DNA of 5,770 nucleotides, taken from an uncultured Collinsella sp. (GTDB taxonomy: Bacteria; Actinomycetota; Coriobacteriia; Coriobacteriales; Coriobacteriaceae). This document shows positions 1 through 4,707 of the stretch, piece after piece. A program made the translations under genes and the position numbers. Under the pieces are notes generated by a model. The model made no database searches. It was not told the DNA's origin and saw nothing but the letters and a program-made list of their open reading frames with translations. The stretch is from contig URNQ01000126.1 in NCBI GenBank assembly GCA_900549245.1, forward strand, positions 1 through 5,770, given 5' to 3'. Within the stretch, counting starts at the first letter, position 1. The number at the start of each line of letters is the position of its first letter.

Positions 1-1
1 G

Positions 2-916
2 AGGCCATCAGCCTGGGTGCGTTTGGGAGCCGCAAGCGGCGAGGTGCAAGAAGATCTTTGCTTGCTGGTGGGATCTGCGGCGCAGCGCCGCCGCATGCTT
101 GGCGTGGGCTGGTCCGTGTGTTCCGGGTTGCCTGCCGGCTCGATTCTAGAGGTGGAGCCGGGTGTATACAGTCTATCTCCCGAGGCCCTTTGTGCTGCCG
201 TCGCCCGCGAGGTCGGCTGTATCCAGGCATTTGCCCTAGCCCAGGAGCTGTGCTCTAAGATTTCGCTGAGTGACCGCGGGCAGTATCTACCTCCCTATAC
301 ATCGCCTGACGTGAACAATTTGGCAAAGGACAAAGACCAGCCGCCAGATGTCGGTTACTTTGAGGTCGAGTCCGTGCTGACACCCGATTGCCTGGTAGAT
401 TACCTCGCGGCATGCAAGGGGAGCGCGGCCAAGCAGCTGCGGCGGCTGTGTCCCTATCTGTCGGAAAACCTGCTGTCGCCCATGGAGTGCATCATGCTCG
501 CTCTGTTTTCGCTTCCGTTTTCCTATGGCGGATTTGCCTGCGGTCCTTTTAAGACCGACTACAAGATCGAGTTCGATGACCGCGCGCAGGCAGTCTCGGG
601 GATGCCGCATGCAGTTTGCGATGCGTATCAGGAAGCAGCCCAGTTTGACCTGGAATACAACGGTGAGCTGGGCCATTCCTCTCGGAGGGGACGTATCCAT
701 GATGAAAAACGCAACACGGGCTTGATTACTATGGGAATCGAGGTCGCGACGGTCAATAACGAGATGCTCTGCGACATGGAGGCAATGGAGGCGCTCGCAT
801 GGCGCATGCACCAGCGTATGCGAAAGCGGTACCGGAATCGTGTCGATGCCCGCAGGAAAAAGCAAGAGGCGCTGCTTAACACGCTGCGGGCGTGTTTTGG
901 GCTTAAACCTGCCTAA
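2..916 (+). CDS. AbiEi/DUF559-like protein, putative nuclease fold (5' end outside window)
   Basis: The frame is open from the first bases. A GTG at 17 is the first possible start, but it has no good ribosome binding site and the N-terminal part usual in such proteins seems short, so the gene is probably cut by the window edge. Numbering from that GTG, residues 36-55 (SGLPAGSILEVEPGVYSLSP) resemble the segment after the winged-helix-like part of AbiEi-type proteins. Residues 154-167 (SPMECIMLALFSLP) lead into a C-terminal domain where C201-D202, D211-L-E213-Y-N-G and H220 resemble the D...ExDG..H signature of DUF559/Vsr-like nuclease folds. A basic, Arg/Lys-rich helix follows (265-283). I recall many such paralogues in Collinsella, annotated as hypothetical. 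The function is not established; a role in defence or as an antitoxin-like regulator is inference. Codon use is less GC-biased than in hpf or degV, which fits accessory DNA. Confidence 0.65.
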   Translation, partial: RPSAWVRLGAASGEVQEDLCLLVGSAAQRRRMLGVGWSVCSGLPAGSILEVEPGVYSLSPEALCAAVAREVGCIQAFALAQELCSKISLSDRGQYLPPYTSPDVNNLAKDKDQPPDVGYFEVESVLTPDCLVDYLAACKGSAAKQLRRLCPYLSENLLSPMECIMLALFSLPFSYGGFACGPFKTDYKIEFDDRAQAVSGMPHAVCDAYQEAAQFDLEYNGELGHSSRRGRIHDEKRNTGLITMGIEVATVNNEMLCDMEAMEALAWRMHQRMRKRYRNRVDARRKKQEALLNTLRACFGLKPA

Positions 917-1288
917 CAATGCTCTGAAACAGGGGGTTGGATATATGCTCTGGCCAAAATATAGCAAATATGAGTACTGCTACAAATTTAGTAACAGCAA
1001 AATCAGGGATTTTGGGACTGGAAGATGGGGTAAATTAGAAAGTTATTAAACAAATGTGGAATATCCTGGCATCAATCTGACGTTATAGAGCGTGAAAACA
1101 GCTTGCAGAGCCAAAAACTCCTGCTACTAAATTGGTAACAGTACTCATATTTGCTATTTTTTGGCCACGGCGCCCTAAGACGGGTGTGTTGGGGCTTTCC
1201 ATAGGGGAGCGACGGGCTCAATCAGAGCGCGTGCGGCCCGTCCTGACCTGCGAAATCTGTACTCGCGATGCGAATGACGCCCCTAACC
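917..1288. other. Intergenic region after the nuclease-like gene
   Basis: This 372-bp gap holds the inverted repeat (951-1167) and no convincing gene. Right of the repeat are two small hairpins: GCTTTCC-ATA-GGGGAGC (1194-1210, with two G-T pairs) and GACGGGC/GCCCGTC (1211-1217 with 1236-1242). Neither is followed by a T-tract, so neither is called a terminator. The DNA up to about 1160 is clearly AT-richer than the coding regions. Confidence 0.6.
951..1167. repeat. 217-bp imperfect inverted repeat with 47-bp arms
   Basis: The left arm 951-997 starts with TGGCCAAAA. The reverse complement of the right arm 1121-1167 matches it at 43 of 47 positions. After an 8-nt gap in the left copy, similarity continues inward to 1006-1024 and 1102-1120 (14 of 19). 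The centre, 1025-1101, is unpaired and AT-rich. No target-site duplication is visible outside the TGGCCA ends (left flank ATGCTC, right flank CGGCGC). It could be a MITE-like or REP-like element, two diverged copies of one repeat placed head to head, or a very stable bidirectional hairpin. It lies 34 bp after the stop codon of the nuclease-like gene. Confidence 0.8.
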
Positions 1289-1317
1289 TTAAACTTTAGC
1301 TTGAACTTAGCTATAAT
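1289..1317 (+). promoter_or_regulatory. Predicted sigma70-type promoter for the lipoprotein unit
   Basis: A perfect -10 TATAAT (1312-1317) lies 17 bp after TTAAAC (1289-1294), a weaker -35 matching TTGACA at three positions. Transcription would start near 1324. This argues that the open frame starting at 1268 does not reflect the true protein start, because its first codons lie upstream of the transcript. Confidence 0.6.
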
Positions 1318-1323
1318 GCGCTA

Positions 1324-1666
1324 CGTTCCTGCCAGGCTGTGGTTGCGGATGGACGAAATGTCCATCCTAGTCCAAGACAGACGCGGTCAAAGGGATCCAC
1401 GTAAGCGACCGCGTGCGCGCGGCGCGATCATGGCGCGTCCTAGATGTAAGCCGCACCGTCCGTTCTACTTTCTTTGGGGCAATACCGCCTCGCGGGCGAG
1501 CGGGCCAGTCGTGAAGGTGGCTGCGGCCTCCCGAGCAAACACCCCGGTGCGCAAGTGTGGGGTCAAATACCAGGTCAGCTGGTGGGAACAATCTGATATT
1601 CCGCGCAACGCACGGATTGTATACGACACAGAAGGCAGGGTAGTGGACATGGTGAGGGGCAGCTTG
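1324..1666 (+). ncRNA. Candidate structured RNA / long 5' leader of the lipoprotein gene
   Basis: About 340 nt separate the predicted transcription start from the lipoprotein start. Helices read directly are: GGATGGAC-GAAAT-GTCCATCC (1347-1367); ACGCGGTC with GACCGCGT (1381-1388/1407-1414); CTCGC-GG-GCGAG (1489-1500); and ACCAG-GTCAG-CTGGT (1569-1583). A long-range stem could close the domain: 1337-1347 with 1604-1615, about 11 pairs with one bulged G at 1610. The frame is open throughout, but its translation is not protein-like (Arg- and Pro-rich, no recognisable domain). I found no match to the conserved cores I can recall for tmRNA, RNase P RNA, SRP RNA or T-box. It may be a riboswitch-like leader, a separate small RNA, or simply an untranslated region. 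Confidence 0.35.
1654..1659 (+). promoter_or_regulatory. Ribosome binding site setting the lipoprotein start
   Basis: GAGGGG ends 7 nt before ATG 1667. The in-frame ATG at 1649 has only a weaker AGGG (1637-1640), 8 nt upstream. Starting at 1667 also leaves a signal peptide of normal length. Confidence 0.55.
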
Positions 1667-2674
1667 ATGCACGCGGCTCGGTTAGGTGCTGGGACCGCAG
1701 CGGTCATCGCCGTTTTGGGCCTGAGCGGATGCGCGTTCAACCCGCTGTCTACGTTCACGACTCCCACGATCGACCAGATCGAGTACGAGACCGTCACGCC
1801 CGCGGTGTCGGATGATGCCCTGGTCACCCCCGGTACCCTGACGGTTGCCCTCGATACCTCCGATGCGCCGCAGGCCATGCAGGGCGCTGACGGCGAGCTC
1901 ACGGGGTATGCAGTCGACGCTGCCCGCGCCCTCGCAAGCCGCATGGGCCTTAAGGTCGCCTTTGTCGATGCGTCCTCGGCAGGTTCCGCGCTCGGTGACA
2001 AAAAGGCTGATATCTTTATCGGCGAGATCAACTCCACGGATGGGGACGTTAGCTCGCTCGGCACGTGCCTGTACGATGCCGCTTCCGTGTTCGGTAAAAC
2101 CAGCGATGGTGGGTCGCTGAGCGTTTCCACCGATACCCTTAACACGTCTACTCTGGGTATCCAGATGTCCTCGGCCTCGCAGGAGGCGCTTGCTAAGCAG
2201 AGCATCACCGCCAACCAAAAGACTTACTCCAACATCAACGAGTGCTTTGAGGCGCTCGAGTCCGGCGAGGTCGACTATGTGATCTGCGACTCCACGGCTG
2301 GCGGTTACCTTGCGCGCCTGATGAGCGAGATCTCCTATGTCGGTGCGCTCGAGGCGCCCTCGACGCTTGGTGTCGCAGGCCTTTCGTCCAATGACGAACT
2401 GTGTCGTGCCGTGAGCGATGCCCTCGACGGTATTACGGCCGACGGCACGCTCGAGGCGGTCCACTGCGTCTGGTACGGCACGATGCCCTACGACCTCACC
2501 ACTAAGACGGTTTCGGGCGCTAACGTGCAGCCGGGCGACTCTGAGTCCAGCGAGACCACATCCTCCGGCAGCGAGTCCTCCGATTCCAACAATGAGACCG
2601 CATCCTCCGAAGACAAATCGTCCAGCCAGGAAGACACCATCACCGACGACGACATTAACAAGCTTAATAGCTAG
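1667..2674 (+). CDS. Solute-binding lipoprotein, amino-acid ABC transporter type (SBP family 3)
   Basis: The product is 335 aa and probably anchored on the outer face of the membrane. Its signal peptide has a short basic start (MHAAR), a hydrophobic stretch (6-18) and the lipobox L19-S-G-C22. After a Thr/Pro-rich linker (about 23-55), residues 57-275 resemble the bacterial extracellular solute-binding family 3: GTLTVALDTSDAP, then GELTGYAVDAARALASRMGL in the first lobe, KKADIFIG, and in the second lobe ALESGEVDYVICDSTAGGYL (196-215), the usual ligand-site Asp region. The substrate cannot be read, and the Arg of canonical amino-acid binders is not obvious. No permease or ATPase gene is adjacent, so it may be an orphan binding or sensor protein. 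Residues 290-335 are a low-complexity tail with 15 Ser and 13 Asp/Glu, unusual for the family and probably disordered. An alternative start is ATG 1649, which adds six residues (MVRGSL). Confidence 0.75.
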   Translation: MHAARLGAGTAAVIAVLGLSGCAFNPLSTFTTPTIDQIEYETVTPAVSDDALVTPGTLTVALDTSDAPQAMQGADGELTGYAVDAARALASRMGLKVAFVDASSAGSALGDKKADIFIGEINSTDGDVSSLGTCLYDAASVFGKTSDGGSLSVSTDTLNTSTLGIQMSSASQEALAKQSITANQKTYSNINECFEALESGEVDYVICDSTAGGYLARLMSEISYVGALEAPSTLGVAGLSSNDELCRAVSDALDGITADGTLEAVHCVWYGTMPYDLTTKTVSGANVQPGDSESSETTSSGSESSDSNNETASSEDKSSSQEDTITDDDINKLNS

Positions 2675-2682
2675 TTATTGCT

Positions 2683-2720
2683 AGGGGTGGTGTCTCCTAT
2701 GCGCTAGGAGAGATGCCCCT
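2683..2720 (+). other. Stem-loop just after the lipoprotein stop
   Basis: AGGGGT pairs with GCCCCT (outer stem 2683-2688/2715-2720) and TCTCCTA with TAGGAGA (inner perfect 7-bp stem) around a TGCGC loop, with a small internal loop between. There is no T-run. It starts 8 nt after the stop codon and precedes the true terminator, so it may protect the mRNA 3' end. Confidence 0.5.
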
Positions 2721-2740
2721 TCACGGTTTCAACACGCACT

Positions 2741-2774
2741 GCCGGGCTTCCCCAATAGGGGAGCCCGGCTTTTT
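2741..2774 (+). terminator. Intrinsic terminator of the lipoprotein transcript
   Basis: GCCGGGCT (2741-2748) pairs with AGCCCGGC (2762-2769) and CCCC (2750-2753) with GGGG (2758-2761). T2749 is bulged, the loop is AATA, and five T follow at 2770-2774. The 12-bp GC-rich stem plus T-tract is a classic Rho-independent terminator and separates the lipoprotein unit from hpf. Confidence 0.9.
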
Positions 2775-2780
2775 CATCTC

Positions 2781-2786
2781 TATAAA
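2781..2786 (+). promoter_or_regulatory. Possible -10 element for the hpf leader RNA
   Basis: TATAAA matches the -10 consensus at five of six positions and would start RNA near 2792, about 15 nt before the first paired base of the leader structure. The -35 position falls in the terminator stem and has no good match, so this is only suggestive. Confidence 0.25.
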
Positions 2787-2806
2787 ACCAGCAGGTCAAA
2801 GCCAAT

Positions 2807-2975
2807 TTTCGGGACCAAATACAAAGTCGCCGGCTCCCTCCTATAGCGCACTTTGCCACAGAAAAGTGCGAGACTTCGGTATGCGGTATCAAGCAATCGT
2901 TATTCGGGTCTTTGGGAATCCGCGTGATTAAATGCACGGCAATGGGTACATAGCCAGTACAGTAAGTCCCCGAGG
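2807..2975 (+). ncRNA. Structured RNA upstream of hpf, candidate raiA-motif RNA
   Basis: A closing helix joins 2807-2815 (TCGGGAC core) to 2966-2975 (GTCCC, bulged C2971, GA). Inside are AAGTC with GACTT (2824-2828/2872-2876) enclosing a perfect hairpin CGCACTTT/AAAGTGCG (2847-2854/2863-2870), then CGGGT/ATCCG (2905-2909/2918-2922) around the loop CTTTGGGA, and GGC/GCC (2938-2940/2953-2955). The raiA motif is a known class of roughly 200-nt noncoding RNA found in Firmicutes and Actinobacteria, often just upstream of raiA (hpf). Position, size and multi-helix layout fit. Assignment to that class is inference from context, since I could not compare it with the covariance model. The alternative is an hpf 5' leader that controls translation. 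Confidence 0.5.
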
Positions 2976-2991
2976 CAGATTGGAGCCACGT

Positions 2992-3576
2992 ATGGATATC
3001 AAGGTTTCTGGACGCAAGACGACGGTAACCGATGCTCTGCGTGCGCATGTGGATGAGAAGATCGGCGAGGCGCTCAAGGTTTTCGATATCGAGCCCATGA
3101 CGGTCGACGTTGTACTTCGCTATGAGAAGAACCCCTCGAACCCCAACCCGGCAATCGTCGAGGTTACGGTTCGCGCCCGCGGTTCGGTGATTCGCGTTGC
3201 CGAGCACGGTGCAGATATGTACGCCGCCATCGACCTCTCCGCCGATAAGGTCACCCGCCAGCTGCGCAAGTTCAAGACCAAGGTTGTGGACAACCGCCAG
3301 GGTGGTGCCAGCGCAGCGGATGTTGCACCGGTCGAGCGTGTCGAGGATCTGGCCGACCTGCTGCTGCCCGAGGAGGAGGACGACCTGCTCGTCCGCGAGA
3401 AGGTTATCGACGTCACCCCGATGACTGAGGAGCAGGCGCTGGTGCAGACCGATCTGCTGGGCCACGACTTCTACGTGTTCGAGAACGCGACGACCGGTCT
3501 CATCAATGTGGTGTATCACCGTAAGAATGGTGGATATGGCATCATCAAGCCCCGCATCGAAACACTTGACGAGTAA
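2992..3576 (+). CDS. hpf: Ribosome hibernation-promoting factor, long form (HPF/RaiA)
   Basis: The 194-aa product is a cytosolic ribosome-binding protein. In this family the N-terminal domain sits in the 30S decoding region and blocks mRNA and tRNA binding, and the C-terminal domain dimerises so that two 70S ribosomes pair into inactive 100S particles in slow growth. Residues 1 to about 100 are the S30AE domain (MDIKVSGRKTTVTDALRAHV at the start, later ADMYAAIDLSADKVTRQLRK). An acidic linker follows (LLLPEEEDD). From about residue 135 comes the conserved long-form C-terminal domain: VIDVTPMTEEQALVQTDLLG, then HDFYVFEN and VVYHRKNGGYGIIKP. Length and both domains are as expected for long HPF. 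The start at 2992 is set by GGAG (2982-2985), 6 nt upstream; the frame is open earlier, but no start there has such a site. A structured RNA precedes it and a terminator follows 29 bp after the stop. Confidence 0.95.
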   Translation: MDIKVSGRKTTVTDALRAHVDEKIGEALKVFDIEPMTVDVVLRYEKNPSNPNPAIVEVTVRARGSVIRVAEHGADMYAAIDLSADKVTRQLRKFKTKVVDNRQGGASAADVAPVERVEDLADLLLPEEEDDLLVREKVIDVTPMTEEQALVQTDLLGHDFYVFENATTGLINVVYHRKNGGYGIIKPRIETLDE

Positions 3577-3580
3577 AATA

Positions 3581-3602
3581 CGTTAACTTGCATGAGTTAA
3601 CG
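3581..3602. repeat. Perfect 8-bp dyad (CGTTAACT / AGTTAACG)
   Basis: CGTTAACT (3581-3588) and AGTTAACG (3595-3602) form a perfect inverted repeat around TGCATG, four bases after the hpf stop and three bases before the terminator stem. It could be an operator, or a second hairpin at the hpf mRNA end. It is AT-richer than its surroundings. Confidence 0.6.
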
Positions 3603-3605
3603 GTT

Positions 3606-3637
3606 GGCGGCCATCCCATGCGGGTGGCCGCCTTTTT
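3606..3637 (+). terminator. Intrinsic terminator between hpf and degV
   Basis: GGCGGCCA (3606-3613) pairs with TGGCCGCC (3625-3632) and CCC with GGG, with T3614 bulged and the loop ATGC, followed by five T at 3633-3637. It ends only 4 bp before the degV ribosome binding site, leaving no room for a promoter between them. Confidence 0.9.
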
Positions 3638-3655
3638 ACGTAAGGAGTCGCTTTG

Positions 3656-4609
3656 ATGGACAAGGCCGCATCCGCCGGTCATTCGGACCGTTGCCGCATC
3701 GTCGTCGATACCTGCTGCGACTTTAGCCCCGAGGTCGCCGCGAACCTCGATGTCGATATCTTGGGTTTCCCCTTCATTATCGATGGCGAGGAGCGCACGG
3801 ATGACATCTGGTCGAGCATCACACCCAAGGAGTTTTACGATCGCATGCGCGCCGGTGCCCGCGTGTCCACCTCGGCTGTGTCGCTCGGTCGCTATATCGA
3901 GTTCTTTACCGAGTGCGCCAAAGAGGGCACGCCCACGGTCTACCTGTGCTTTACCTCGGCGCTGTCGTCGAGCTACAACTCCGCGTGCCAGGCGGCGGAC
4001 GCCGTGCGTGCCGAGTATCCCAACTTTGAGCTGTACGTGGTCGACAACGCTCTGCCCTGCGCGACCGGCGCGCTCTTGGCGCTCGAGGCCGTGCGCCAGC
4101 GTTCGGCGGGACTGACCGCCAAGCAGCTGGTCGACTGGGCAAACGAGGCTAAGACCTATGTCCACGGTTACTTTACGCTCGAGAGCTTTGACGCGCTGGC
4201 TGCCGGCGGCCGCATTCCGCCCGCGGCGGCACAGCTCACGGCAAAGCTCGACGTTAAACCCGAGCTGTCCTACGACCTGGCCGGCTCGCTGTCGCTGATC
4301 GGCGTCAACCGCGGTCGCAAGAAGGCGCTCAAGTCCATTCTCAAGTCGTTCCGCGAGAACTATGTGCCCGATCGCACCATGCCCGTCGCCATTATGACGG
4401 CCGATGCCGAAAAGGACGGCGACTGGCTCGAAGCCGCCACCCCCAAGGAGGAGGGTTGCGCCGACGTCACGATCATTCGCAGCTCCGTCGGTCCTACCAT
4501 CGGCTCGCACGTGGGCCCCGGCATGGTGGCCTGCGCGTTTTGGGGTAAGAACCGCGCCGACAAGGCGTCGCTTTCCGACCGCATCGCCCGCCGCGTGCGC
4601 GGTCAGTAG
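3656..4609 (+). CDS. DegV family protein, fatty-acid binding (FakB-like)
   Basis: The 317-aa product matches the DegV family in length and motif order. Family members bind a fatty acid in a cleft; FakB members present it to the kinase FakA for phosphorylation and entry into phospholipid synthesis. Visible motifs are IVVDTCCDFSPE (15-26, the DS..D start), VSTSAVS (70-76, the TSQPS-like fatty-acid carboxylate loop), FTSALSSSYNSA (99-110), VVDNALPCATGALLALEA, AAGGRI, VNRGRKKALKS and VGPTIGSHVGPG (278-289, with H285 where FakB has a conserved His). There is no signal peptide, so it should be cytosolic. AAGGAG (3642-3647) lies 8 nt before ATG 3656; a TTG at 3653 is less likely. No fakA-like DAK-type kinase gene is in the window, so lipid-kinase partnership is inferred from the family only. 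Expression may depend on read-through of the preceding terminator. Confidence 0.9.
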   Translation: MDKAASAGHSDRCRIVVDTCCDFSPEVAANLDVDILGFPFIIDGEERTDDIWSSITPKEFYDRMRAGARVSTSAVSLGRYIEFFTECAKEGTPTVYLCFTSALSSSYNSACQAADAVRAEYPNFELYVVDNALPCATGALLALEAVRQRSAGLTAKQLVDWANEAKTYVHGYFTLESFDALAAGGRIPPAAAQLTAKLDVKPELSYDLAGSLSLIGVNRGRKKALKSILKSFRENYVPDRTMPVAIMTADAEKDGDWLEAATPKEEGCADVTIIRSSVGPTIGSHVGPGMVACAFWGKNRADKASLSDRIARRVRGQ

Positions 4610-4707
4610 GCAAGTAACGCGGACGTAATCGATCCCAACTCACAGCCCAAACGCTGGCACCGAGTATTCAACCTGGTAACAACACCCGACCCAAAAGGAA
4701 AGGTTTC

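Noticed and set aside
951..1167. CRISPR array or insertion sequence
   Set aside because: Only two inverted copies exist, with no regular spacers, and no transposase frame lies between the arms.
1194..1242. Terminator-like hairpins after the nuclease-like gene
   Set aside because: Two stems exist, but neither is followed by a T-tract on either strand.
1211..1260. tRNA-like D-arm (GCTCAATCAGAGC)
   Set aside because: No anticodon arm, T-arm motif or acceptor stem follows at the right spacing.
1268..1666. N-terminal extension of the lipoprotein from an ATG at 1268
   Set aside because: The first codons precede the predicted transcription start, the translation is not protein-like, and the signal peptide with lipobox begins only near 1667.
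1682..2464. Open frame on the - strand opposite the lipoprotein gene
   Set aside because: It is Arg- and Gly-rich with no domain and is the shadow of the solute-binding protein.
3545..4510. Long open frame on the - strand opposite degV
   Set aside because: It mirrors the GC-rich codon pattern of degV, which has clear family motifs and a good ribosome binding site. The antisense frame shows no domain.
4610..4707. Promoter before the oxidoreductase (CTGGCA at 4654 with TAACAA at 4677)
   Set aside because: The -10 matches consensus at only three positions, too weak to call.
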